Positions 35,137 to 45,010 of a stretch of DNA of 64,000 nucleotides are shown here, one piece after another (the first letter of the stretch is position 1; each line of letters begins with the position of its first letter). The stretch spans positions 515,481 through 579,480 of the forward strand of contig CBDEGU010000007.1 of the NCBI GenBank assembly GCA_965238045.1, given 5' to 3'. A model generated the notes under the pieces. It worked only from the letters and a program-made list of their open reading frames with translations, was not told where the DNA came from and did no database searches. This stretch comes from CBDEGU01 sp965238045. GTDB lineage: Bacteria; Acidobacteriota; Terriglobia; Bryobacterales; UBA6623. Made by a program: the position numbers and the translations under genes.

Positions 35137-36108
35137 TCAGGATCGAGTCTCGGGCTTGGAATCTTCGGAAAAGCTGGATTTTAGAAACTCGACGATGAAG
35201 CGATCTCGGCGGCCGATCACCTGGCTGAAATCCTTTTTCGACCAGTCGTAGAACCCTTGCCCCGACTTTGCGCCCAGATCCCCCTGCTGGACCCGCTTGC
35301 GCAGGGCGTCCGGGGCTCTTGGCGCGTTATTGAGGTCTTGGGCTATGTAGTCCATGATGGCGAGCGCCATGTCGAGGCCCACGGCGTCGAGATGCTCGAA
35401 GATGCCGTAGACCGGCAACCGCAGCCCGAAGCCGGCCTTGGCCGCCAGATCGACATCCTCGACACTGGCGATTCCCTCTTCGACGATATGCACGGCTTCG
35501 CGCATCAGCGCCAGTTGCAGGCGGTTGCCGAGCTGGCCCGGCCGGTCTTTCTTTACTAGCACGACGGATTTGCCGCATTTCTCGAGCAGCGCCTTGACAC
35601 TGGAGACGACGCCGTCTCCGGTCTGCTCCCCTCGCACGAGTTCGACCAGCCGCATCAGGTGGGGCGGGTTCCAGAAATGGGTTGTCAGCACACGATCCGG
35701 GTGCTGGCAGATGCTGGCGATCTCGGTAATGCTGAGCCCCGAGGTATTGCTGGCCAGGACGGCGTCTGGCTTCGCAACGGCTTCCATGTGCCGGAAGAGA
35801 TCCTGCTTGAAGGCCATGTCTTCCGGCGCGGACTCGACAACGAGATCCACGCGGGCGATCACATCGTCGAACGTCGCCCGGGCGTCGAGATTCTTCGAAG
35901 CCCGCTGGACGGCCTCCGGCTCGGCAAGTCCGTTGGCTTCGAGCACGCCGAGCTGGGAGCGGGCTTTGGCGAGACCGGCCTCGGCGCCTTCCGGCGTCCG
36001 GCTCACAATGGTCGTGTGCAAGCCACCTAGAGCGAGCGAGAGGGCGATGCCGGGCCCCATCATGCCGGTTCCGATGACGGCCGCGTTTGCAAAGGTATTG
36101 TTGGACAT
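35137..36108 (-). CDS. 3-hydroxyacyl-CoA dehydrogenase
   Basis: 323 residues from ATG 36108 (MSNNTFANAAVIGTGMMGPG), the start that places the NAD-binding glycine loop at residues 11-18; the frame extends 20 codons upstream. The Rossmann part ends with LVVESAPEDMAFKQDLF; the catalytic region has SNTSGLSITEIA and THFWNPPHLMRLVELV (His-Glu dyad region). The C-terminal dimer domain contains GFGLRLPVYGIFEHLDAVGLD and KSGQGFYDW. It oxidises L-3-hydroxyacyl-CoA in beta-oxidation or butyrate-type pathways; some members act on other hydroxy acids such as L-gulonate. Convergent with ggt. Confidence 0.9.
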   Translation of the reverse strand: MSNNTFANAAVIGTGMMGPGIALSLALGGLHTTIVSRTPEGAEAGLAKARSQLGVLEANGLAEPEAVQRASKNLDARATFDDVIARVDLVVESAPEDMAFKQDLFRHMEAVAKPDAVLASNTSGLSITEIASICQHPDRVLTTHFWNPPHLMRLVELVRGEQTGDGVVSSVKALLEKCGKSVVLVKKDRPGQLGNRLQLALMREAVHIVEEGIASVEDVDLAAKAGFGLRLPVYGIFEHLDAVGLDMALAIMDYIAQDLNNAPRAPDALRKRVQQGDLGAKSGQGFYDWSKKDFSQVIGRRDRFIVEFLKSSFSEDSKPETRS

Positions 36109-36276
36109 CACCGATATTGTAGGCATGGAAGGCCATATGGCGCGGAACGGCTTGTCCCGACCGGCCATGGCTTGGCCGTGTCTGCCCTCTCATCGCCGGT
36201 TCCCCGCAGCGCTGGCCACCGAAGATCGTCACAAAAAGTGGGGTAGTGTCCTAACAGTGTGTTGGTGGCGTTAGGG

Positions 36277-39200
36277 CTAGTTCCCTTTCTTCAGGGTTAC
36301 GATCGCGGTTCCCGAGACGCTCGGGTCCGCATCGCTCGTCGCGGTGACCGTGATCTGCTGATTCTGCTGCGCAACATTCGGCGGCGCCGTATACAGCCCA
36401 CTGGCGGAGATCGTTCCCACCACTGGACTAATCGCCCAGGTCACCGCCGTGTTCGAAGTTCCCCCAACGGTGGCCGTAAATTGCTGTGTCTCATTCTTTC
36501 TTAGATTCACGGCGCCAGGGCTGACCGAAACCGTGACCGGTTCGATCGTGATCGTCGCGCTGGCTGATTCGGCTGGCTCTTCCACACTGGTCGCCGTCAC
36601 GGTCAAGATCTGCGTCGAGGCGACCGAAGCCGGGGCGGTGTAAAGCCCCATCGCCGTATCAAACGTCCCTACGCCGGTTGGCGAAATACTCCAGATCACC
36701 GAGGTGTCCGTTGCTCCGGTGACCGTAGCGGTAAACTGCTGCTGCTCGCCGACCTCCAGCGTGACGGTTGTCGGGCTTAGCGATACCTGAACCGGCGTGA
36801 GATTGATGGTTGCCGCCGCGCTCGACAGCGGATCGGCCACACTCGTCGCCGTTAGGGTCAGCGTTTGCGCCGAAACGATCGTCGCGGGCGCGGTATAGAC
36901 GCCCGTCCCAGCGTCGAATGTTCCGACGCCGGTCGGCGAAATGCTCCACGTTACCGACGTGTCACTCGCGCCGGTAACCGTGGCAGTGAACGTCTGCTGC
37001 TCGCTGGCTGCCAGTGTCACCGAAGCCGGACCCACCGTTACCACGACCGGTACGAGGTCGATCGTCGCCGAGTTGCTCTTCGTCGGGTCGGCATCGCTCG
37101 TCGCTGTCACGCTCAGCGTTTGCGCCGCGGCAATCGACGCCGGGGCTGTATACAACCCGGTCGCGGTATCGAGGGTCCCGACACCAGCCGGCGAAATACT
37201 CCAGGTAACGCTCGTGTTGCTCGTGCCAGTAACCGTCGCGGTGAACTGCTGCTGCTGGTTCATTTGCAAGCTAACCGAGGCCGGCGTCACCGTCACCCCG
37301 ACTGGCTCCAAATCGATCGTCGCCGTATTGCTCTTCGAGGGATCCGCTACGCTGGTTGCGGTCACCGTCAGCGTCTCGGCCGAGGCGATCGACGCGGGCG
37401 CCGTGTAGCGTCCGGTGGCGGCATCGAACGTGCCCACGCCAGCGGGTGAAATGCTCCATGTCACCGCCGTGTTGGTAGTGCCCGTGACCGTGGCTGTAAA
37501 CTGCTGCTGCTCGCCGATTCCCAAAGTGACCGAAGCAGGGCTCACCGTGACGCCAACGGGGACCAAGTCGATGTCCGCCGTGCCAGTCATCGCCGGATCG
37601 GCCACACTGGTCGCGGTCACCGTCAGTGTCTGTGCCGAATCGATCAGCGCCGGCGCCGTATAGAGGCCCGTTGCCGCATCAAAGGTTCCCACGCCGATGG
37701 GCGAAATACTCCATGTCACCGCCGTGTTGCCGGTGCCGGTAACGGTGGCCACGAACTGCTGCTGCTGCGACATCTCCAGGGTGGCCAACACTGGGCTGAG
37801 GGACACCACTACGGGAACCAGGTCCAGATTCGCCGTCCCCGAGCGGCTTGGGTCTTGTACGCTAGTCGCCGTGACGGTGAGCGTTTGCGCGGAGGCGATC
37901 GAGGCAGGGGCGGTGTACAGTCCTGTCGCTGTGTCGAACGTACCGACCCCGGCCGGGGAAATGCTCCAGGTGACCGCCGTGTTCGTGGTTCCCGTTACGG
38001 TCGCCGTGAACTGCTGCTGCTCGCCGACTCCCAAGGTAACGTCTGCCGGACTCACACTCACAGCAATCGGGGCGACGGTGAAATTCGCGGTCGCCACCGC
38101 CGATTGTCCGGCTCCGTCAAACGCCGTCACCTTCAACGAATGCGCTCCGTCGAAAGCCCGGTCGTTATACATCTCGGCGATCTCGGTTGCCGTCAGGGCC
38201 CGGTTGTAGATCGCCACTTCGTCGATCGAGCCGTTCAAATAGCCATCGTAGCTGCCGCTTCCGCCGTCGCCGCATTCCCCCGTACGCCCGATGAATAGGG
38301 GCAGATTCCCGTAATCAATCGGGTGATCGTGGACCGTCGTTCCTTCGAGGACTCCGTTGACGTAAATCTTGATATTGGGCCTGTCGAAGGTTCCGACCAC
38401 GTGATACCAGGTCCCCGTCGACACGGCACTCGTCGAGGCGGCTGAAGACTGGTCTATCTCACCTGCAATCGGCCAATCAACGTTGAAGTGGAAGCGGTTG
38501 GATATATTCCAATACAAAAGGCTGTACCCCGAAAAATTAAACGGTTCGGAGTTTCTCTTAAATGCCAGATACTGCAACTGGTCCTGGGTTGGGCTCGAAC
38601 CACAGGTGGTCGCCGAGGTCAGGCTGTCGAGGTTGACCCACGCCGAGACGGTAACCGCGGCCGGCTTTTGCGACGGATCATCCGGAATCGACGCATAGCC
38701 GGTGCCGCCCATATTCAACGCAGTCCCGTACGGACCGCTGACCCAGCTTGTGCTCCCTGCTAGAGTCGCATCATTGCCATTCGGAGTTCGGTCATAGGTC
38801 GCCGTCCCCGTTCCCTCGGCGAAATCCAGCCCCAAAACCTTCGAAGCATCTGGAATATGAACGTAGGAAAGTTGCGTCGTGGTCGGAGTCCCGTTATTGC
38901 AGACCGGGTACGGCATCACGATCCCGGAGCTGTCCAGTACCAGCTCGCACCGGTCCACTACTCTATCGTCGGTCGCCAGCCAGTCCAGCGCGATGTTCGA
39001 GTCAGCGTTCGATGAACCCTCCAGCGGCAAATTGATCGAAACCGTCGGCGGTATTACGTCTGGAAGCTCGATCGTGAAATTCGCGGTCGCCACCGCCGAT
39101 TGTCCGGCTCCGTCAAACGCCGTCACCTTCAACGAATGCGCTCCGTCGAAAGCCCGGTCGTTATACATCTCGGCGATCTCGGTTGCCGTCAGGGCCCGGT

Positions 39201-40448
39201 TGTAGATCGCCACTTCGTCGATCGAGCCGTTCAAATAGCCATCGTAGCTGCCATTTCCGGCGCCGCCGCATTGCCCTGTGCGCCCGATAAACAGGGGCAG
39301 ATTCCCGTAGTCAATCGGGTGATCGTGGACCGTCGTTCCTTCAAGGACTCCGTTGACGTAAATCTTGATATTGGGCCTGTCGAAGGTTCCGACCACGTGA
39401 TACCAGGTCCCCGTCGACACGGCACTCGTTGAGGCGGCTGAAGACTGGTCTATCTCACCTGCAATCGGCCAATCAACGTTGAAGTGGAAGCGGTTGGATA
39501 TATTCCAATACAAAAGGCTGTACCCCGAAAAATTAAACGGTTCGGAGTTTCTCTTAAATGCCAGATACTGCAACTGGTCCTGGGTTGGGCTCGAACCACA
39601 GGTGGTCGCCGAGGTCAGGCTGTCGAGGTTGACCCACGCCGAGACGGTAACCGCGGCCGGCTTTTGCGACGGATCATCCGGAATCGACGCATAGCCGCTG
39701 CCGCCCATATTCACCGCCGCCCCGTACGGGCCGCTGACCCAGCTTGTGCTCCCTGCTAGAGTCGCATCATTGCCATTCGGGGTCCGATCATAGGTCGCCG
39801 TCCCCGTTCCCTCGGCGAAATCCAGCCCCAAAACCTTCGAAGCATCCGGAATGTGAACGTAGGAGAGCTGCGTGCCGGTCGGCAACCCGTTGTGGCATTC
39901 CGGATATGGCATCACAATGCCTGAGCTATCGAATTCCAGATCACACCTGTCCACCACGCTGTCATCACTCGCCAGCCACTCCATCGCGACATTCGAGGTA
40001 GCATTCGATGAGCCCTCTAGCGGTAAACTGATCGAAATCGTTGGCGGCGTTGTGTCGGAACCCCCTCCGGCCGACAGATTGATCGTCGCGGAGCCGGACG
40101 CCAGCGGATCGGCCACGCTCGTCGCCGTCAGCGTCAGAGCCTGATTCGTCGCTAGGACCGCCGGTGCGGTGTAGATCCCCGTCACCGTATCAATAGTCCC
40201 GTAGCCCGCCGGGGTGACGTCCCACGTCACGGCGGTATTCGTGGTATTCGTCACCGTGGGAGTAAACTGCTGCGTCTGCGATACACTGAGCGATACCGAC
40301 GCCGGACTCAGGGACACCGCCACCGGCTCCAAGGTAATGGTGGCCTGATCAAACTTCGTCGGATCCTCCACGCTCGTCGCCGTAAGGGTAACCGTCTCGC
40401 CGGGTGCCGCGATGAAGGCAGGCGCGGTGTACGTTCCCGTCGATGTAG
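36277..40448 (-). CDS. Giant Ig-like/LamG surface protein, C-terminal part (downstream of IS256 insertion)
   Basis: About 1,390 codons continuing the frame that enters the element from 43637. In order: the end of one Ig-like repeat (TSTGTYTAPAFIAAPG), one Ig-like repeat, two copies of a ~332-residue unit made of an Ig-like part plus a LamG/concanavalin-type domain (TWYHVVGTFDRPNIKIYVNG), then seven Ig-like repeats of ~85 residues with a shared core (VGTFDTATGLYTAPASI). It ends VTLKKGN without a sorting signal. The nearest start codon upstream lies inside the insertion element, so without excision this part has no proper start or signal peptide. Such repeats build stalk-like adhesins or cell-surface glycan-binding proteins. 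Confidence 0.82.
38078..39053. repeat. ~1-kb internal direct repeat, copy A
   Basis: Copy A of a duplication with a 996-base period inside the surface-protein gene; copy B starts at 39074. It encodes one Ig-like plus LamG unit (about 332 residues with the spacer). The left ~800 bases are almost identical to copy B, including silent positions; the right ~190 bases (N-terminal Ig-like part of the unit) differ much more. Confidence 0.92.
39074..40049. repeat. ~1-kb internal direct repeat, copy B
   Basis: Copy B of the 996-base-period duplication. Differences in the near-identical part are scattered single bases, for example around 39251-39290. The sharp change from near identity to clear divergence inside the unit points to a recent duplication of a subsegment or to gene conversion. 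Confidence 0.92.
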
Positions 40449-40457
40449 CAAACTCCC
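40449..40457. repeat. Target-site duplication, left copy (9 bp)
   Basis: CAAACTCCC, directly repeated at 41906-41914 on the other side of the insertion element. Nine bases fits the 8-9 bp duplications made by IS256-family elements. Removing the element and one copy restores a single open frame across the junction (reading GEF-ATST). Confidence 0.95.
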
Positions 40458-41905
40458 GAGAGTGTCCCAATCGTAGTTGAGGGTTTGTAGGGCGGCGGCG
40501 TAAAAGAGCATTGTACTAGGCAGCCTTTGCTGCTGTGGCCTTGGCCGGATTGAGGATGGCGTCGAGCATCCACAGATCCTTGTAACCCATGATCTTGCGG
40601 AAGCTTTTCTCGGTATCGAGGAATGCAGCCGTGGCCCAGCGACACACCATGGCCGCGTCCTTCCAGCGGGTCACTCGCCGCGTTCTCCGCCGCACCCCGG
40701 CGTTAGGAGACTCGACGATGTTCGTCGTCGCCAGGCAGCGATGCAGCGACGGCGGCGCACCCAGGCGGTTGATGGTGAAACACTCCTCCATGCCTTCGCG
40801 CAAACTCACCGCCGCCTCGGGCCAGTCACCCTCGTACCACTGGGCTAGCTTCTCCAGCCGCGCTTGTCCATCTTGGGCTCCCAGCCGCCAGGCGGCCCGG
40901 ATCGCCGCTTTGGCCTGATCGCGCTCGGCCTTAGGCAGCCGCTCGACGACATTGCGCAGCTTGTGAGCACGGCAGCGCTGCACCGGAACTTTGCCGAAGA
41001 CCCGCCGCACCGCCGCCCGCAGGGCCTTCGATCCATCGAGCACGAAGAGCCTGTTTTTCTCCGTCGATACTCCCCGCTCGACCATGCCCCTCAGCAAGTC
41101 TTCGGCGGCGGCTGTGCTCTCAGTGGCGGCGTGCTGCAATCCCAGCACATGTTTGTTGCCCTGACGGTCTACGCCCACCGCTGCAAGCACTACATGATCT
41201 GCGAAGATCAAACCGTCCACGTAGATCACCAGCAGATCCAACTCATCCAGGCGCCGCGTGAGCACTTCGTCGATGCTCTTTTCGGCGGCCTCGACTGCCT
41301 CCCGGCTGACGGCGGATTTCGACACCCCGGCCGTGCCGGCCATTGCGCCAATCACCCCGGCATAGTTGCGCGTCGAGACGCCCTTCATCAGAATGTCGAG
41401 CATGCGCGCGCCGAGGCGTTCGTCGTCCTGCATCGCTTCGTAAGCGGGCACTTTGACCTCGCCGCCGGAGCGTTTGCGCAGTCTGGGTTTGCTGACGCGC
41501 AGTTTGCGGTTGCTGAGCTTGACGCGACCGGGCTGGCGGCCCCAGCGGACCACATCGCCGCGGCGCTTCTTGCCGGGCTGGGAAAGTTTTCCACCGGTAA
41601 CTTGCTGCGCCGACAGTTCCAGCACGGCTTGAATGGCGGCGCGGCCGGTGACGTCGATAACCTCGTCGACGGCTCCGCGGCACTGCTCGACCAGTTCAAC
41701 CAAGGGCAGCATGAGTTGGGAGTTTTGGCTGAGCAGGCGGGTGAGGTCGTTGGGGCTGACTGGCTGTTGCTTCGCGGAATCCAGAATGTGATATCGTTTC
41801 TTCACGGCGGTTCTCCTTTGTGGTGAAAGGTTTGCTCGATTCTCTCAGAGAACCGGGCTTGAGAACCGCCGCCCTTCCACCTTCAACTAGATTCGGGACA
41901 ATCTC
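40458..41905 (-). mobile_element. IS256-family insertion sequence, apparently complete
   Basis: 1,448 bp between the 9-bp direct repeats. The ends are imperfect inverted repeats: the left end begins GAGAGTGTCCCAAT and the complement of the right end begins GAGATTGTCCCGAAT, with AGTTGA shared further in. It carries one intact transposase on the minus strand. It lies in the same orientation as, and inside, an Ig-like repeat of the giant surface-protein gene. Confidence 0.95.
40516..41805 (-). CDS. IS256-family transposase
   Basis: 429 residues, normal for Mutator-type transposases of the IS256 family, which move DNA through a circular intermediate. The first catalytic Asp is in LLVIYVDGLIFADHVV, the second in RLFVLDGSKALRAAVR, with CRAHKLRNV between them and the Glu, and the Glu in TTNIVESPNAGVRRRT. 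The N-terminal part has the conserved LILMKGVSTRN-like block (MLDILMKGVSTRNYAGV). No frameshift or stop is seen, so the element may still be mobile, and the ends and target duplication are crisp, arguing for a recent insertion. Confidence 0.95.
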   Translation of the reverse strand: MKKRYHILDSAKQQPVSPNDLTRLLSQNSQLMLPLVELVEQCRGAVDEVIDVTGRAAIQAVLELSAQQVTGGKLSQPGKKRRGDVVRWGRQPGRVKLSNRKLRVSKPRLRKRSGGEVKVPAYEAMQDDERLGARMLDILMKGVSTRNYAGVIGAMAGTAGVSKSAVSREAVEAAEKSIDEVLTRRLDELDLLVIYVDGLIFADHVVLAAVGVDRQGNKHVLGLQHAATESTAAAEDLLRGMVERGVSTEKNRLFVLDGSKALRAAVRRVFGKVPVQRCRAHKLRNVVERLPKAERDQAKAAIRAAWRLGAQDGQARLEKLAQWYEGDWPEAAVSLREGMEECFTINRLGAPPSLHRCLATTNIVESPNAGVRRRTRRVTRWKDAAMVCRWATAAFLDTEKSFRKIMGYKDLWMLDAILNPAKATAAKAA

Positions 41906-43637
41906 CAAACTCCCCGCTGCTGGGCGAGAGACTCCACGTCACCGCCGTGTTCGACATCCCAAACGTCGTGGCCGAAAACACCTGCGTTGCTCCCGCGCCG
42001 AGCGACACCGATACGGGGCTAACGATAACAACGGCCTCTAATTCGATCGAGTGAATGTGCTTGTTGTTCGTCTCGTCCATTTCCAAAACAGTGTTGTCGG
42101 GGTCCACAAAAGCGAACACTTTGTACGAACCAGGTGCAAGGTTGGACGGAATCGTAAGGTCTGTGGAAGGACAGCTTGCCGATGTTCCCGACACGAATGG
42201 CCCAAGAATCAGACACGTTCCAATCGATTGTCCGGCCGGATTCGCAACGATATCCTCAGTGAGGAAGAATCCTACCAAGACATTTTGGGCTTCAACCCCA
42301 CCGTTGCCCCCAATAAGCTGGTTCAATACAGTGACGTCAACGGTAATCGTGCCCCCCGGATTGGTCACGGCAGGCGTCGAGAGGCTGGACACCAACAGTT
42401 CAGGATGAGCCGCTGACAGCGACACAATGATCGGCTCAGCGTCAAGAAACGCGTTGTTGGTCTCGTCCGTTTCTGGAATGTCGTTGAGATAGTCGGCGAT
42501 CGTGCCAGTGCGATACGATCCTTCGACAAGCGGAGCTGCGATATTGAAGGGACCGGAGGCGCAATCTACCGAAGGATCAGACCCGATCCCGCCGGGAAAA
42601 GAACACTCGCCAACCCTATCGTCAGCCGTTGTAATGACTTTGTCATCCGAGAAGTATATGCCCATCCAGAATGTCTGGTCCGCCGACGTTCCACTGTTTG
42701 CGTTCAGCACCCTGACAAATGGGAACGTGAGCGTCCCGCCTGGCTGCACCACGGTTGGAAGGTAAATCGAAAGGGCCTTCAGATCAGGCAACTCGCCCCC
42801 CCCTCCAGTCACCACCTCCATCGGCGTAGACGCTGTGTTATTGGTCTCGATGTCTTCGACCACATCGCCGTTGCTATCAACGATCGCCCCTATGAAGTAA
42901 TTCCCTGCGCTAACGGCGGGAACGATGATATCCACGGAATTGGATATGCTGCCTGGGCTTAAGCTCGACATAACGTAGGACTCCAGAAACGTATCACCGG
43001 TCGTAATCGTCGAGTTGGTCGAGAGATAAAAGTTCGTCGTGAATGATCCCGCTGTTCCGGTTCCGGAGTTCTGGATCGTAAACGAGACAGGAATGCTGGC
43101 CCCCGCTGTAGCCTGCGGCTGCACGTCGATGCTGCTCATCAGCAGGTCGGGCAACGAGCTGGAACTACTGCCCAGCGCAATTACTGTGGAATCAGAAATA
43201 CCGGCGTCGAGGTCGCTCGTCGCCTTCACCGTTACCGACGACGCCACGATCGGATCCGGCGCCGTAAAAGTCGCGCTCAAACCAGCCACGACTAGCGTGC
43301 CCACAGTGGAGGGATCGCAGAGAGGATTGCAGGTCCACGCCACCGTTCCCGCACTCACAGCCGCCGTCAGCACCACGCTCTCGGACGGCCCCAGCGACGC
43401 TGTACTCGGCGTCACCGTCACCGTTACCGGCGTGCCGCCGCCCGGCGCCGGCACCTCCACCGCCACCAGCCGCCCGCCCACGTACACGTATTCTTTCGCC
43501 GGAGACATAGGTTGCAGGCTCTGGCCCAGCAGAATTCCCGCCGGTCCCCAGAGTATCGCGCTCAGAATCACACCCAACAGCCCGATCGCCAATACCGCCG
43601 CGCGACCGGTTTTCCGATCCGCTGTCCTATCATTCAT
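41883..43637 (-). CDS. Giant CARDB/Ig-like surface protein, N-terminal part (truncated by IS256)
   Basis: 584 residues as it stands; the last seven (after GEF) come from the insertion element. The N-terminus has a basic stretch and a hydrophobic signal (AAVLAIGLLGVILSAILWG). Then one Ig-like domain (VTVTVTPSTASLGPSESVVL), followed by three CARDB-type domains, recognisable by LPDLLMSSIDVQPQATAGAS, DVVEDIETNNTAS and DNTVLEMDETNNKH, and the start of another Ig-like repeat (VSPVSVSLGAGATQVF). CARDB modules are cell-adhesion-related beta sandwiches of exported proteins. Joined to the part at 36277-40448 the original protein would have about 1,967 residues. With the insertion it is a secreted ~584-residue truncation. 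Confidence 0.85.
   Translation of the reverse strand: MNDRTADRKTGRAAVLAIGLLGVILSAILWGPAGILLGQSLQPMSPAKEYVYVGGRLVAVEVPAPGGGTPVTVTVTPSTASLGPSESVVLTAAVSAGTVAWTCNPLCDPSTVGTLVVAGLSATFTAPDPIVASSVTVKATSDLDAGISDSTVIALGSSSSSLPDLLMSSIDVQPQATAGASIPVSFTIQNSGTGTAGSFTTNFYLSTNSTITTGDTFLESYVMSSLSPGSISNSVDIIVPAVSAGNYFIGAIVDSNGDVVEDIETNNTASTPMEVVTGGGGELPDLKALSIYLPTVVQPGGTLTFPFVRVLNANSGTSADQTFWMGIYFSDDKVITTADDRVGECSFPGGIGSDPSVDCASGPFNIAAPLVEGSYRTGTIADYLNDIPETDETNNAFLDAEPIIVSLSAAHPELLVSSLSTPAVTNPGGTITVDVTVLNQLIGGNGGVEAQNVLVGFFLTEDIVANPAGQSIGTCLILGPFVSGTSASCPSTDLTIPSNLAPGSYKVFAFVDPDNTVLEMDETNNKHIHSIELEAVVIVSPVSVSLGAGATQVFSATTFGMSNTAVTWSLSPSSGEFGDCPESS
41906..41914. repeat. Target-site duplication, right copy (9 bp)
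   Basis: Second copy of CAAACTCCC, matching 40449-40457 exactly. Confidence 0.95.
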
Positions 43638-44226
43638 TGGTCAATCACCCTGACCCTCTTCCCGAAACCAGGCCCATTGCCGCTGGCCGGGTGCGATTCC
43701 ATCGCTGTGTTTAGGCTAGAAAGTAGATCCCATCTTCATGGATGCCACGTCTCTGAGGGCTCGGAACCTTGCCGAACCCATCTCATATTCCGGTCTCCGT
43801 GGCAAAATACTCCAATTCTCACGCACCGTCCTGCGTCAATTTCGTTTCGTTCCTAGAAACCATTATTCGTATCAGATGTTTCCAACTCCAAGATCCCGTC
43901 ACGCAACCTAGCGCCCCGCCGGATTGATTCAGCTCACTGGAAAAATGCATCAATAATCATCAAACCATCATAAACAGGTCCTTCGAGGACATCTCAGCCT
44001 CCCCGCAACCTTCCGGTCTCTCGTCATCAGCGCATCCTCGTCCTCGCGCCGGGGACGAAGTCCCTCTCGGCCGGACGCGTAATCCGTCCGTCAGAGGGGC
44101 CGCCGCGATGCGAGAAAAATATCTTTCTCACGGAAGCCTAGTGTAGAACCTAAATCAGAAGATCCTCTTCTGTCAAGCAAAAACTTTTCTGAGGGTCATT
44201 ATTTTCACGTTTTTTTGCTCCTGCTA

Positions 44227-44255
44227 TTGACAAAACTCGTCGAAAAGGTTTATCT
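44227..44255 (+). promoter_or_regulatory. Strong sigma-70 promoter
   Basis: TTGACA at 44227-44232 is a perfect -35 box; TTATCT at 44250-44255 is a good -10 box; the spacer is exactly 17 bases. Transcription should start near 44262, leaving about 130 bases of leader before the ATG at 44395. Confidence 0.8.
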
Positions 44256-44346
44256 TCACCCAAGCTAGAGAAACAATCGCCCCGCGCGGCCGCTATCCCG
44301 CGCCACCATGAGGGCCGGGCCACCGGGCGCGCTTGTCTTAAGGGTT

Positions 44347-44376
44347 GGGGACGTTTCGCCGATCTGCGAAATCCCC
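44347..44376 (+). promoter_or_regulatory. Leader hairpin before a ribosome site
   Basis: GGGGA at 44347-44351 and TTTCGC at 44354-44359 pair with GCGAAA at 44366-44371 and TCCCC at 44372-44376, an 11-bp stem with one small bulge. It stands in the long leader from the promoter at 44227 and ends five bases before the ribosome site AAAGGAG of the gene at 44395. Further GC-rich pairing is possible upstream in 44278-44335. It matches no riboswitch family I can recognise. Confidence 0.5.
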
Positions 44377-44394
44377 GACAAAAGGAGCCCGCCC

Positions 44395-44865
44395 ATGCCC
44401 ATCGAATCCGCGGATCGCAGGTGTCGGGGGCAACGCCCGCCCCGCTCCCAGTTTCCATTTGTGAGTTTTCTCACATCGGCAATTCTCTCGGCGGGCCTGC
44501 TCGCCGCTTGGGCCGCGGCGGCCTCGGCCCAAACCGCTCCCGAGCCCCTCAAGCCCGAGCAGACGCTCGTGGTCATCCTCACGCCACGCGGCTTCCAAGG
44601 CTCACCGATCACAATCGAGGCGGGCCGGACGTTCTTCTCGGTCCAGAACCGAACTTTCTTCTCCGACATCACGCTGCAACTAGTTCGTCTCGCGGAAGAG
44701 TCGAACCCGCAGAGCACGGTGAGATCCGTTCCGCTACAGAACACCAGGCGGACATGGCGGGAAACCGTCGAGTTGACGCCAGGCGAGTACAAGCTGCGGG
44801 TGGTCGAGAACTCCGCGTGGGAGATCGCTTTAACCGTCGTTGTGAAGGGTCAGCTTGGTGGATAA
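44395..44865 (+). CDS. Small exported beta-sandwich protein, unknown function
   Basis: 156 residues from ATG 44395, chosen for the strong AAAGGAG site upstream. An N-terminal export signal (FLTSAILSAGLLAAWAAAASAQ) follows a longer basic leader. The mature ~100 residues are strand-rich (TLVVILTPRGFQGSPITIEAGRT, WRETVELTPGEYKLRVVENS, WEIALTVVVKG), consistent with a cupredoxin-like or transthyretin-like fold, but no metal ligands stand out. It is followed 42 bases later by the reconstructed start of the RHS gene on the same strand, so both may be under the promoter at 44227, and an accessory role for RHS export is possible but unproven. Confidence 0.65.
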   Translation: MPIESADRRCRGQRPPRSQFPFVSFLTSAILSAGLLAAWAAAASAQTAPEPLKPEQTLVVILTPRGFQGSPITIEAGRTFFSVQNRTFFSDITLQLVRLAEESNPQSTVRSVPLQNTRRTWRETVELTPGEYKLRVVENSAWEIALTVVVKGQLGG

Positions 44866-44907
44866 ACAAAACAGCAGAGCGCGCGCGCAGAGCTTCGAGA
44901 AACCAAC

Positions 44908-45010
44908 ATGCGAGATTGTTCAATGGTCAGTGGCAAGTTCGTCGTTCCCGAATCAGTCCTCTCAGAGGAACGCCGCTCCGGGTGGCCAGCCGCGCGGGCG
45001 CCGCGACTAG
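44908..45010 (+). pseudogene. 5' end of the RHS gene, separated by an insertion element
   Basis: ATG 44908 opens 34 codons (MRDCSMVSGKFVVPES...) that stop at the CTAG target of the insertion element. If the element and one CTAG are removed, the frame runs on into GNLLRLIGAASLSALLAAVS, a typical export-signal core encoded at 46588-46649. The join is exact to the base, which supports this being the original start of the RHS gene, though an unusually long leader of ~35 residues before the hydrophobic core leaves the start open. Confidence 0.5.

Larger units (their letters stand above)
43638..44394. other. Long intergenic region between divergent exported-protein genes
   Basis: 757 bases without a convincing gene. 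It must contain the minus-strand promoter of the surface-protein gene, which I could not place. GAGAAA-AATATC-TTTCTC at 44111-44128 is a small perfect hairpin. A strong plus-strand promoter and a structured leader, listed separately, occupy the right end. Confidence 0.6.
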
